The position numbers were made by a program, and so were the translations under genes. A stretch of DNA of 64,000 nt from Lathyrus oleraceus. Lineage: Eukaryota > Streptophyta > Magnoliopsida > Fabales > Fabaceae. The notes beneath the pieces are model-generated. The model saw only the letters and a program-made list of their open reading frames with translations. It made no database searches and was not told where the DNA came from. This document shows, piece after piece, positions 48,245-59,013 of this stretch; position 1 is the stretch's first letter; the number at the start of each line of letters is the position of its first letter. The DNA lies in the NCBI RefSeq assembly GCF_024323335.1, contig NC_066583.1:410638031-410702030 (forward strand), read 5' to 3'.

Positions 48245-49857
48245 CGTGACTATATATAAAATATAGTTTATCAGGTACTTGACTGCAAGTGCACAGTACA
48301 GTCGCTTTAGTTTTAAAAGATATTGATCCCACAGGGACCTATGGTCAAACTAGTGTTACTAACGTCACTATGTTTAGCTAAGGGAATGATTAGTAGAAGT
48401 TCGGGTGCAGAATATTAAATCTAAGGGAAATTTAGTTTTAAGAAAGAATTGATGGAAGGAATCAGTATGCAACGCATAAATTGTCAAGGATTCGATAAGT
48501 CACCGGTGAATAGTTTAAATGCCAAATATCTCTCAGCAGAAAATGTTTATTTAAAAAGCTTTATCTCGCACTCTCGTGATTGTTGATTCGTCCTATAGCT
48601 TTAAGTCAGAATGTACGCTCTCGCTGTCCCATTTGAAGTTAAAATTACTTTTTAAAAATAAATAAGTTCTAATTGCTTTTAAAGTGCTCTCTCTGTTTTT
48701 AAACTCAATGCCTAATTTTTTTACTATCCAGCTCGAGCCTCACGCTCTCGTGATTATTGGTTCTCACCTTAGTTGATTTCCCACTCTCGTGGCAAAATCG
48801 TATTAAATAGCTTCTCACGCTATTGTGATAAAGTTAATTAAATTTAAATTAAAAACCTCAGCCTAAAAGATTGTTTGAGAAAAAGAGTTTTCACCGGTTA
48901 TTATTAAATCCCATCTAATTAAATTGTTACATATCGATACCGGTGATTTAGCCGAACATGTTAAATAGAGCAAACACAGAGCATAAACAGATTAGCATTG
49001 TGGCAAACATAATTATAATAATAATTGGGCAATAATAATAATAATAATGTAATAAAAACCTGACAATTGAAGTAACAGAGTACGGCGAATCTTGGAGTAC
49101 TTGAGCAGTCATCCACAAGTCGGTAGGATTCTGCTTCTTCAATACAATTGCTTACAAAATTAAATAAAGTGTAGTAGTTCCTCAGTGTAGGAAACTACTA
49201 CTATGGCTAACTGGAAAACGGGAAGGAAATGGTAAAACGAGAATTCTAAAAAGAATGGCAAATGAACTAAGGCAACAGAAACAAAGTTGCTGAAAAGAAC
49301 ATAACTAAAAAAGCTAGAATGCTGTAAAAATTAATTGTAAAGCGTAAGTGTGTATGTTCCAATTTTTCCAACTTTGGTGCTTTATATATTGCCTTTGTAG
49401 GTCTTGGCGGTTGAGAAATTTAAGGAAGACTGGTTGAACGAGGAATCCACGGGGGAGTCATGCTGTTGGAGAGAATTTAGGCACGTTTGGGTGCCTCTGA
49501 TTGACTGTTTCAAAGCATAAAATTTGGCCGTGTGACGCTCGTCATGGGCCTGTGACGGTCGTCACATGCTGGGCGGTGCCGGTCGTCATGCATCTTGTGA
49601 CGATCGTCACATCAGCAAATTCTGCATTCTGGTTTTCTGCTTTTTTCTGTGCTTTCTCATCTGTTTCTTCTTCTTTTTCTTCCTTTTCTACATTTTGCTC
49701 ATTAATGCTTGGAGATTTAAATACCTGCAAAAACAACTTGAATACTTGCGGAATAATCGGAATATTAATCAAAGTGGTATAATCTTTGAGTGTAAATCAA
49801 GGCAAATATCTGATGCATTTTCCCGTTATCATAGATCCTAGGAGCTTGAATTCAGTT
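48245..49857. mobile_element. Unclassified 1.6 kb insertion in the Ogre-A LTR
   Basis: Flanked by attgatgcttgt (48233-48244) and attgattgcttgt (49858-49870), an imperfect duplication. It starts cgtgactatatataaaatatag, contains gatcccacagggacc and several ctctcgtgatt blocks, and ends near gaattcagtt. It has no ORF with a domain, no PBS or PPT that I recognise, and no obvious terminal inverted repeat. Similar tgcaagtgcac...cccacagggac text is widespread in plant repeats, but I cannot name the family. A non-autonomous element is likely. Confidence 0.55.
49532..49610. repeat. Four near-palindromes GTGACGNTCGTCAC
   Basis: Sites start at 49532 (gtgacgctcgtcat), 49552 (gtgacggtcgtcac), 49576 (gtgccggtcgtcat) and 49597 (gtgacgatcgtcac, a perfect palindrome). 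They are spaced 20, 24 and 21 bp apart, close to two helical turns. Confidence 0.9.
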
Positions 49858-50858
49858 ATTGATTGCTTGTTTGTGTGATAAGTCCAAAGGAGATGAGCAT
49901 CTTGAATCATCTTTATGACTCCAAGAAAAGGAACTCCAAGGGTTTATCTTTCCCCTCTTATCTTTGTATGCTTTAGGAATAACCCTTCTCTTCTTCTCCC
50001 CACTCCAACCAAGCCAAAAGTTATTTTCAAAACTTTGACTTTATTTCAAATTAGAAACCTAGGCCTTAAGCCTTTGACTTTTCAAAACCATTTTTATACA
50101 TACTCATTTGTAAATAAACCTTAATCCAACTTTAACCTCATTTTTGTAAATAAATCTAACTTGTAAATATAACCCATTTCAAGTTGTTTTGTGGTTCCAA
50201 TGGCCACTTTTGTAAAACCTTTCAAAACCATTAGTCATAGGTTTGAGTTATCATAGTGGTTGATATAAATCTCACCTCATCCTTAGTGTTGGATTATAAG
50301 CCTTCCATGCTTATTATAGGGTTAACCCCTCACTAGCATGTGGAAGCCTTCCTCACATGGTGGATTGTTGGTTTAGGTTGAGTTTTCTCCCTTTGATAAC
50401 AAAAGACCTTAAGGCTTTTGATTAAAATCAATTCACCAATCTTTAAAATTTTTACCTCGAACTACAAGGTTTTGATCCTCCTTTGTGATGGTACGTAGGC
50501 AATGGGTTCATCCATTCAGACAACAAAATTTGTAAATATAATATATTCTTTTCTCATCCCTCCAATCTTTTGCACAAATCTTTTCACAAATACCAACCTA
50601 CAACACATATTTGCAAAAAGGGTTCCCTTAGAGTACTAAGGATGTTTTGGGTGCGTAAAACCTTCCCATTTCATATCCAACCCCTTTACCTAGAGCTCTG
50701 ACATTTTTATTAGTTTTTGATTTGAAAAACTTCTTACTTGGCTTTTGTTTGCTTTTTTAGCCTTTCCTTTGGACAAATAAAAGTACAATGGCGACTCGAA
50801 TTGTATGTTGACTTTTGGTTTAGTCAATAAACCTAAAGGTAACGAAAACCCCGCTACA

Positions 50859-52439
50859 CATAGCGCTAAATTTGTGACACAAAAAGGCATAAAATTCTAG
50901 TAAGTGAGATTGTAAGTCTTCCCTCTTTCACGGTATTGTGTGGAAACTTGGCCTTTTTCCCTTCCTTTGGAAGATGTCTTGGTTCAAGGATCCATGCTTG
51001 TGATAAGTGGGTTGAGTGTTCTCCAAAGAATGACTTAAACAAAACAAAAGCAAAAGCAATACTAACTTCTAATAAACTAACAACTAACATTTAATTTCAA
51101 GCCATTTACTTTTATGCACTTAAATTTTAAGTCTTATTTCACTTGCCATTATCCATACCATTCAATTTGTTTACTTTTAAAGCCATTTTCACTTTGCTCA
51201 TTTGAGCCATATCTTGTGAATATATTGTGTTTGTTTATACTTGTTTGTGTTGTGGTCTTTTTACCTTAATGTACATAATAACAACAAAAACCCTAAAAAA
51301 CATTTGTGTGGACTGTTGGATTTGATCTGAGACATTGGACTTAGAATTAGGCAACACTCCCTATGCAAAATGACTTGGCCAATGCCAACTTTCAAAAAAC
51401 CAAGTGCTTGTGAAATGAACTTTCATCTGATACAATATTGAAGATCCATCGGAGTTCATCTGCAACATGATCATATTGAAGTTGTTATTTTGAACCTGTG
51501 TCTAATGCCTATCTTTGAAGTCATCTGATACATGTTGGATTTGAAGATCATGGAGTTTCTAAGCATGGATGTGGCTATCTTTATTTGATGTTTTGCTCTT
51601 CATCTTGCTATGTGTGTATTTCCATTGCTAGATTTTGAAGTCCAAGGGATATTTGGGTTTCTATATGACATTCTTGTCTATTGGATTGCAGCCCATTGGT
51701 CAGATCTTTTCAACTCTTAACTTTTAATTTTGTGCTTAGGATTAGTCTCTTCATCTCCTCCCCATTTCTTTAATTACAAATCTCTCCCTCCTTTAAAAAT
51801 CTTCTTTGTTTGTGATTTCTAAACTTTGACCATATTGCAAATTAGAAACTTTGGCCTTATGCCATTGCATTTTCAAACTCACTTTCTTAATCAAACTTGT
51901 AAATGAATTTAACTATACTTGACTTAAAATTTCAAAGGCAAAAAAGAAATAACACTCATCCAAACCTTTTTGGGCCTCTTGTGCCTTTGTTAAATTCAAA
52001 ATTTTGTTAAAAGCAACTCATTCACTTTGAAATTTATACCACGAACTACGAGGTTTTGATCCCTCATTTTTATGTTGGTACGTAGGCACAAATCCGAAGG
52101 TCTTGTCAAACACAAAAATATAATTAATGAATTCTTCTCTCATCTCCCCACTCTATTTATTGCAAACATCATTTTTGTACAAAAATACATATGCACACAA
52201 CAAAGGGCTCCCTAGGAGTACCTACGACACTTTGGGTACTAACACCTTCCCTCTGTGTAACCAACCCCCTTACCTATAATTTCTGGCATTTTATTAGTTT
52301 TGATTTGAAAACTTCTTATTTTTGGATTTTGTTCGTACTTTTACCTTTTCCCTTGGAAACAATAAAAGCGCAGTGGCGACTCTGGTTTAATTTACGTCTA
52401 GCTTATCCATAGCTTGATGGTCATGAATTTATCGCTACA
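50859..52439 (+). mobile_element. Ogre-B 5' LTR, 3' part
   Basis: Begins catagcgctaaatttgtgac, homologous to an internal position of the Ogre-A LTR (47677), and ends TTATCGCTACA. Its length (1,581 bp) equals the matching part of Ogre-A after removing the insertion. It is very similar to inverted LTR-C. It has one hairpin module at 52040-52090 and a GTGGCGACTCTGG motif at 52371-52385. The left part of this LTR would lie beyond the 5' end of Ogre-A and is not in the window. Confidence 0.85.
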
Positions 52440-52448
52440 GAAATTAAG

Positions 52449-52466
52449 TGGTGACTCTGCTGGGGA
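52449..52466 (+). promoter_or_regulatory. Ogre-B primer-binding site
   Basis: TGGTGACTCTGCTGGGGA, nine bases after the LTR end. It matches the tRNA-Arg-type Ogre PBS with one change (GGTG for GGCG). Confidence 0.85.
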
Positions 52467-53316
52467 ATAGTCTCCAGTGGGTTTAGCCTACTTTTTGTGT
52501 GTATATAATTGTATATTTGATGTATGTATATTTGTTTGTGTGATATAATCTTCTTGTTATGCTTGGTGGTCTCTGAGTGGTGAGATAAGTTCTAATCCGA
52601 ACTTGAGTGAAATTAAGATAAGAGGATGGTATAGTCATGTTCGACTTGTGTGGAGTAGTCCTTAACAAGTTAGCTTGAGACCCATCTACTCAGTGGAGAC
52701 CCTTTTGGAGTTAGAAATGTCACACAAGTTATTTGTGGTTAGGCATTATTATCTCTGATTTGGGGTCCGAGAAGCTGAGGACCGTGAAACATTAAACCCC
52801 TCTTGGCTTATTTAGGATGTAGTGCGGAGACTATTCAGATCTAGACTTGATAATAGTTATTACACGATACTACACTCACACGAGTGTCTCTTGAGAATAT
52901 TATGGGTTGATGAGTCAGTCATCCTAAGCAGTAATATCCGATAGATGGAATTAAGACTCTGGGAACTTTTTAGAACATGATTTATAGGTTTTATCCTTAG
53001 TTCACTCCTTTGGGATGGTTCTTACCCAGATTCCATGCTCGTGACTCACAACAAACCCTTGATTCTTGGTTGATCCAATCAAGTCTTGTCAATATCAATG
53101 GAACTTGGGTGTTGATAAGGTGAAAACCATAATCCACCAAAATGGATGGTTGATCTTGACAATGACTTGATTCATCCCTTGACATTTGTTTGTTAGCCTT
53201 GTGTGTGATCCCTTATTTGTGATTGTTGCATTCATGCATTCATGCGCATCATAACATTCATCACACGAAAAATAATTTCAAAGAACTGAGGTCTTATTTG
53301 AAAATATTTTCAGACC
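52467..53316 (+). mobile_element. Ogre-B 5' leader
   Basis: About 850 bp of untranslated sequence between PBS and ORF1 with no credible ORF. A T/G-rich stretch (52490-52560) follows the PBS. Confidence 0.75.
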
Positions 53317-54781
53317 ATGGATTATGGACAATGGAACACTAAGAAGTACAGTTTCAGATGTCCGGATTTGAAAGAATTAAGGAAGCTATCATATTTTGTA
53401 TTAGATCCCTTGGACTTCAAGCAACGTCATGGGAAGCTTTTGTCTATCTTGTCTGCTGATGTGATTGAAGGACTTCTGAGTGTGTTGGTTCAGTTTTACG
53501 ATCCTCTCTGCCATTGCTTCATTTTTCCTATTTATCAGCTTGTGCCTGCATTAGAGGAGTATGCCCATCTCTTGGGAATACCTGTTTCTAGAAAAGTGCC
53601 CTTTAGTGGATTGGAAGAGATTTCCAGATTTCATATTATAGCTGAAGCCTTTCACTTGAAGAAGTCTGAGATATAGGCTTGTTGGGTGAAGAAAGTAGGA
53701 TTGTTTGGAGTGACTTTTGAGTTCCTCATCAAGGAAGCTACTCCCTTTTCTCAAGCCGGTAGTGTGGATGCTTTTGAAGCTATCTTTATATTGCTCATAT
53801 ATGGTTTAGCCTTGTTCCCTAACATTGACGGTTTTATTGATGTTAACGCCATTAGAATTTTCTTCATTGGGAATCCAGTGCCTACTCTGTTAGGAGATAT
53901 GCACTTCTATTTGCATGTAAGGAATTCCAAAGGTGGTGGAACTATCGACTGTTGCATTCCTCTTCTGGACAAGTGGTTTATTTTGCACTTTCGTCAAACG
54001 CCTACTTTTGTGGAGAACAAACAATGTCTAAGGTGGTCTCAGAGACTCACGTCTCTCACTAATGATGATATTGTGCTGTGGTGAATTCTCCAATGTGCCT
54101 CTCATTGGTACACAAGGAGGAATCAACTACAACCCTTCTTTGGCTCATCGTCAACTTGGGTTCCCCTTGAGAGACAAACCTAATAACACTTTGTTAGAAG
54201 GTCTTTTCTATCAAGAGGGTAAAGATCCTCAATGTTTGAAGCAGAAGATTATGTACGCTTGGCATAATGTGCATAGGAAAGGAAGATCCGAGTTTGGTCC
54301 ATGCAATTGTGTAGCTTTGGAAGCTTACACTCTTTGGGTGAAGAAGAGAGCTTTGGAATTGAAGATGCCTTATGATTGTGAGAGACCTATGTCTATGGTT
54401 GTGGCTGAGCCATCAACTCTCCCTAACTTAGATGTAGTGGAGTTGGAAGATGTACTTGCCAAGATGAAACAAGAGAAGGATATGTGGGAAGAGCCATTCC
54501 ATGCTTTGAGAAAAAAGCATGAGGAATTGCAGCTTGAGTCTAAGGACAAAGATGCATTTATTGAGCTTCTTGAAGACCGAGTGACAAAGAGACAGAGAGA
54601 ACCAGAAGTCTCATCTTCCTATAGTATGCCTCGGCCTTCCATTGCTTGGAAGAAGATTGTTGATCATCTTGTCCTTGAGAAGACTCAGATGAAGACTTCT
54701 TTTGAGTCCGAGATTCGACGAATCCGAAGGAAGTACGCGCTTGCAGCCAGATCTTCTGATATTGTTGTTAGGGATCCTTAA
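53317..54781 (+). pseudogene. Ogre ORF1 (extra ORF upstream of gag), broken
   Basis: Ogre elements carry an extra ORF1 of unknown function ahead of gag; this is such an ORF. The ATG at 53317 opens MDYGQWNTKKYSF. The first piece has LSYFVLDPLDFKQRHGKLL and PALEEYAHLLGIPV, reminiscent of plant-mobile-domain proteins. A TAG at 53674-53676 interrupts the frame, which continues to 54084 (FEFLIKEATPF, YGLALFPNIDGFID). A frameshift or small deletion near 54075 moves the rest to another frame (54062-54781: GTQGGINYNPSLAHRQLGFP, NVHRKGRSEFGPCNCVALEAYT), which ends in a charged coiled-coil-like tail (ELEDVLAKMKQEKDMWEE, HEELQLESKDKDAFIELLED). The protein function is not established. Confidence 0.88.
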
Positions 54782-55162
54782 GATGATTAGTCTCCTTTTC
54801 TCTTGTGAAATTCTGGTATCAGATATGAGATGTCGAAGGTAATGTCACGACAGTAATATCTGAGTAATGCAAACAGGATAAAGATAGAGAATAGTAATGA
54901 AAGAGACACAGGCAATTGTTAACCCAGTTCGGTCCAACTCACCTACATCTGGGGGCTACCAAGCCAGGAAGGAAATTCACTCAAATAGAATCAGTTTAAA
55001 GACTCTCCGTACACTTTAACAAGTTACAGTCTTTCTCACCTAATCTCTACCCGTGCAATTTCTACCTAAGCACTCTTAGATATGAGAACCCACTCACTTC
55101 CCTACAATCACACCTGTGATTTTAAACAACAATTCCTTGAGAAAAGAAAACACTTTTCAATA

Positions 55163-55279
55163 ACACACACTTGATTTTACTTCACAGTTTTAATCAAGTA
55201 GACACACTCTTGATCTTGCTTAACAACTTTGATCAAGAAGACACACACTTGATCTTGCTTAACAACTTTGATCAAGTAG
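55163..55279. repeat. 39-bp minisatellite in the copia LTR
   Basis: Three consecutive units start at 55163, 55202 and 55241. Each reads acacac..cttgatcttgcttaacaactttgatcaag with few changes. Confidence 0.9.
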
Positions 55280-55674
55280 ACACACACTCTTGTTTACAAG
55301 CTTTGAGTGACAAATTACAACCACAAATCAGACCAATAGAATCATCTATGGATGACTTGAATGGCTTACAAGTCTCACGACTAAACAAGACACAAACCCT
55401 AGCTCTCTCTCAGTATTTCGCTCTGTATTGGTTGTGTGTTCAATCGGATTTTCCAAGTCCCTTTTTATAGAAACTTTCTGCTGGGCTTGGACATCTTGGA
55501 AACCCTAAACTATTTTCCAATTAAATCTTCTCATGACAGCTGGTTAGATCTCCTTGGAAAATAAGTAAATCAGGTTGTAATCAATGATTGAATGCGCCTG
55601 CAAATCAGATCTTCAATCATACATAGATTGCCATTAAATGCGCAATCACAAAACACATAACATTCACCCTGAAT

Positions 55675-55950
55675 GTTCTGTGTACAGGATGTCATAACAT
55701 CGGGTATGACATCCTGGAACAATCCTACATAATTCCATAATTCCTCTTATAATTTTCAGCAGGTACAAACATATCAGATGTCATGACATTGTGTATGACA
55801 TTCTGAAACAATCCTGCATAATTATATTTCTTAAACTCCACTAGGTACACAATATCAGATGCCATGACATGGTGTATGACATTCTGAAACAATCCTGCAT
55901 AATTATGTTTTCCATTTAAACTCCAGCAGGTACACAGGATATCTTATGTT
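55675..55950. repeat. 80-90-bp repeats in copia LTR U3
   Basis: The block tatgacattctgaaacaatcctgcataatt recurs with its repeated segment starting at 55718, 55807 and 55888. Each is preceded by an inverted atgtcatgacat-like motif and a caggtacacaat-like segment. U3 repeats of this type often act as promoter or enhancer units. Confidence 0.85.
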
Positions 55951-56022
55951 AAGACATCATACACAACATCTTGTGAACACTCTTTGTTTTACCAAAATTG
56001 CTGTCAACACTTAGAACCAACA

Positions 56023-56036
56023 AACTCCCCCTTTGG
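56023..56036 (-). promoter_or_regulatory. Copia polypurine tract
   Basis: Element sense CCAAAGGGGGAGTT lies directly before TGTTGG, the usual SIRE-type PPT. Confidence 0.85.
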
Positions 56037-56900
56037 CAAATTTTGGCTAAAACATATATCTGTCCTTTTTGTTCACAAGAAAACTATCAGTAGTTAAACA
56101 ATAGTTTAAACAGCAGCAGAAGCAAACATAATTACTAGCTAAGCTACTAGTAATACACACATGCACAAGGGTACTTCTCCTCCACCTAAATCTGTGTAAC
56201 ACAAACAGAATTACTAGTTATAGATGCAACTAGTAAGACACACAAATGCACAAGTGTACTACTTCTCCCCCTAAATTTGTGCACCACATATATCTCCTTT
56301 AATAATAACAGCACCTGTAACCATAACACCTGTAACAGTCAGAATATCATTATGACATCTGCTTCAACATCACCTGTGCACCACATCATACATCCCCTTT
56401 GACATCTGTAAACAGAACAACATCTGTCTTACATCAACCACAACTCCTTCAAAAATAGTTGTTCATCTGTTCAGCTACATACATCCAGCACATACATCTC
56501 CACATCAGCTCCACATACTTCTCCCCCTTTTTAGTCAAAATTTTGACCAAAGGTGACCAATTAGACAAAATAAATGTCAATTAGCCTAGCAGAGAATGTC
56601 AGATCAAATGTTATAACATTAAAAATGTTAAAACATAATTGTTAGGAGATACAAACCATCATCATACACAGCTGTGATAGCTGAGATAATGAACAAATCC
56701 ATGGAACTCATTAAGAGCCCAAAATATTACATAAAGGCATCAGTAAGGACTTCCACAAATTACACATATTTCAAAAAAGCAATAAAAACTTCAACATCCA
56801 AACAGCAGGGGGACCAACTTCCATAACAGCACACACAACAGCCACACCAGAACAGTCTTCATCAGCACACAGTCTTCAATACAGGGGGAACCATTACCAT
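56037..56900 (-). mobile_element. Copia spacer between env-like ORF and PPT
   Basis: About 860 bp, A/C-rich on the plus strand. cttctcccccta-like segments recur near 56175, 56260 and 56517. There is no ORF with a domain. Confidence 0.7.
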
Positions 56901-58679
56901 TTAATCAGAGGAAGAAGTATCATCTTCACCTTCAGAATCAGAGTTGCCACTAAATTGAGCATTGGACCTCTCACTTGAGGTATTGGCATCTGAATCCTTG
57001 GTCTCACCAGCCTTCTCTATCTCTTCCTTCTCTAGGCTACTTATAAGAACCTCCAAAGCCCCTTTTCTTGCCTTGGCAACCCTTATACCATTATCCAGTT
57101 CCTTGCAGGTTTCCTTTAATTGATCAATCAAGCTACCCTGAGATGCAGGCTCCTTTCTGGAAGATGTCATGACAACATCATTGACATGACTTCCCTTAAA
57201 CAACTTGTAGTGAATGGATAGTGGGGGCTTTCTTCTGCTTGGAATGTCACTTGTGTTGAGAATGCCTGGTTGCTGGCTCAAGATGATTCCACAGATGATA
57301 AATGGGAAGGTAATGGGCAGCTTCAATGCATTAGTGGAGGCATGTCTGACAATTTGATCAAACATAAACCTTCCAAAGTCAAAGTTTATCCTGGTTCCAA
57401 TAGCATAAATGATTCTTCCAAGACCAATGGAGATGGTAGAGATATGATTAGTAGGCACCCAGTTGGCTGAACCAACCTTGTGTAAGATGGCATACTTGAT
57501 AGTTAGCTTGCCAGCTGATAGGTGATTCCTACTAGGCCATTCCTTAACTTGGCCAACTGTAATATTCCTACAGACCTGATTTTCTGTAGTCTCTAAATCC
57601 ACTCCTCCATTAGTTCCTCTCCCTAGGAACTTGTTAATTATGGTAGGGGAGAATGTCACACATCTACCTCTTATAAACACCTTGCAGAATTCCTTGCTGC
57701 TCTTTTCAGAAATATCCTCAGGGATATTCACAACAAATTCTTTTACTAACCCCTCATAACATTGGGGTAAACCAACAACTGTCTTCATCAGTCCAGCAGC
57801 CTTAATCAATTCCATGACTTCCTTCACCTCAATAGCCTCTTTTCCCAGCTCTCTTTCAACAGCTACCCTCCTCTGAATGACAAACTTCCATTTGGCAGCA
57901 CCATCTTCTAAATGAAAGGAGATGTTATCTAAGTGCACAGCAGCAGCTTTGCCTGGAGATTTCTTAACAACCTGCTTTTTAGCAGGGGAGATGTCTGGGA
58001 CATCGTCTTCGACATCCTCATCAGAGTCAGAATTCTCTCTTTCTTTCCTTTTCTTAACCTCAACCTTACTCCAAGATTTGGAGGGTTCTACACCAGCAAC
58101 ATTCTTCACTCTTCTTGCTATCCCCATTTCATCCACATTCTTCCCTTTTCTGGTCCTTAGTTTCTTTGCTACACTTGGTTTCACCAGATGAACCAAGGTG
58201 TCATCTTCTTCCTCAGAACTTTCTTCCTCCAGATCAATAATATCCTCAGCAGTCTCATGAGACACACTTGTTGGTTTCTTGCTAGGTAAGTTTTTACCTA
58301 GAGAACATAATCCCTCAGCAGCCATTTCCTTTTCTGATCTAGATGAGTCATCATCTTTCTCAGCTTGGGGTTCCACCTCAGGAGAGGGGTCCCTTTTGGA
58401 CATAGCGGTAGAGACAACCTTGACTGCATTCCCTTCATTTAGAATCCTAGTAACTAGGTTCCTAGTGGTACGATCAACATAGTGCATGTCCTCTTGATGA
58501 GGAGATTTATCAGGAATGTTACCTTGCTTACTTCTAGCCATGGAAGAAGGTCCTGGGGCGTCACCTGGTATCACACAGAGAGGAGTAACATCCAGTACGT
58601 CTTCATCTAGAAACTCCATGGAGGGAGTCCTTGCATGATGAGTGGGTTTTGATCCCGAGGATGACGGATGTTGAGACAT
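56901..58679 (-). CDS. Env-like / plant-transposon-protein ORF of the copia element (592 aa)
   Basis: Intact ATG-to-stop frame located after pol, where SIRE-type elements carry an env-like ORF of unproven function. The N-terminal 250 residues are acidic and low-complexity (IDLEEESSEEEDDTLVHL, ENSDSDEDVEDDVPD) with basic clusters (KKLRTRKGKN, KVEVKKRKER) that could be nuclear signals. Residues of about 255-480 form a globular region with WKFVIQRRVAVERELG, GLVKEFVVNIPED, CKVFIRGRCVTFSPTIINKF and ISIGLGRIIYAIGT, resembling the putative plant transposon protein family (Pfam PF20167, from memory). The C-terminus has a coiled-coil-like stretch (LIDQLKETCKELDNGIRVAK) and a Ser/Asp tail. I see no signal peptide or convincing membrane anchor. 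It may still be translatable although the rest of the element is dead. Confidence 0.85.
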   Translation of the reverse strand: MSQHPSSSGSKPTHHARTPSMEFLDEDVLDVTPLCVIPGDAPGPSSMARSKQGNIPDKSPHQEDMHYVDRTTRNLVTRILNEGNAVKVVSTAMSKRDPSPEVEPQAEKDDDSSRSEKEMAAEGLCSLGKNLPSKKPTSVSHETAEDIIDLEEESSEEEDDTLVHLVKPSVAKKLRTRKGKNVDEMGIARRVKNVAGVEPSKSWSKVEVKKRKERENSDSDEDVEDDVPDISPAKKQVVKKSPGKAAAVHLDNISFHLEDGAAKWKFVIQRRVAVERELGKEAIEVKEVMELIKAAGLMKTVVGLPQCYEGLVKEFVVNIPEDISEKSSKEFCKVFIRGRCVTFSPTIINKFLGRGTNGGVDLETTENQVCRNITVGQVKEWPSRNHLSAGKLTIKYAILHKVGSANWVPTNHISTISIGLGRIIYAIGTRINFDFGRFMFDQIVRHASTNALKLPITFPFIICGIILSQQPGILNTSDIPSRRKPPLSIHYKLFKGSHVNDVVMTSSRKEPASQGSLIDQLKETCKELDNGIRVAKARKGALEVLISSLEKEEIEKAGETKDSDANTSSERSNAQFSGNSDSEGEDDTSSSD

Positions 58680-59013
58680 GTTGAACTTTTGAAAGAAATT
58701 TCTTTTCCCTAGAAGAGGTTCTCTGAGAAGTTGGATGGAGATGGAAAAGGTTGTGTTTAGGTTGCATGTGCAAATGGCATAGATACTATTTCCAATGCTA
58801 GGGAATGATTCATCATTAATGTGGGTCTTTCTTTTAAGTGGACAGACACTATTTTTATTTCCTTTTCCACTCTACTTTAATTGCCATAATTTCACAAGAA
58901 TCCAAATCCCTAATTTCCCTCTTACATATTCAAATTGATTATCATCCAAATCCCTTGCAAACTTGTCAGCTAATTGCATTTCATGCTTTAGAGCTATGAA
59001 TTTGTCTTCCACA
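58680..59013 (-). pseudogene. End of copia pol and spacer to env-like ORF
   Basis: In element sense MQLADKFARDLDDNQFEYVR followed by GKLGIWIL then a stop (about 58861), equivalent to the QLADIFTKPL..FE.LR end of copia RNase H. About 180 untranslated bases follow before the ATG at 58679. It is separated from the rest of pol by the LTR at 59014-60718; 58961-59013 is duplicated at 60719-60771. Confidence 0.85.
58961..59013. repeat. 53-bp duplication flanking an LTR (left copy)
   Basis: Identical over 53 bases to 60719-60771. It begins acttgtcagctaattgc and ends ttgtcttccaca, all copia RNase H coding sequence. Confidence 0.95.

Larger units (their letters stand above)
44444..50858 (+). mobile_element. 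Ogre-A 3' LTR
   Basis: Starts TGTAAGACCCTAATTTTGACC and ends CCCCGCTACA. About 4.8 kb once the 1.6 kb insertion at 48245-49857 is removed. TATAAATAG lies at 45952-45960. One hairpin module is at 50456-50503 and an ATGGCGACTC motif at 50787-50798. It is followed by LTR sequence of Ogre-B rather than by a PBS, which identifies it as a 3' (or solo) LTR nested in another LTR. Confidence 0.85.
54814..56022 (-). mobile_element. Copia 3' LTR
   Basis: Element sense TGTTGGTTCTAAG to ATCTGATACCA, 1,209 bp. It is bounded in element sense by a PPT (56023-56036) and beyond 54814 by Ogre-B sequence (aattc at 54809-54813 would be one TSD copy; its partner is deleted). It contains 80-90-bp repeats and a 39-bp minisatellite. 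Confidence 0.85.

Noticed and set aside
44444..52439. A single 8 kb Ogre LTR shared by two tandem interiors
   Set aside because: A complete LTR end at 50858 and a homologous internal restart at 50859 show two LTRs, one nested in the other.
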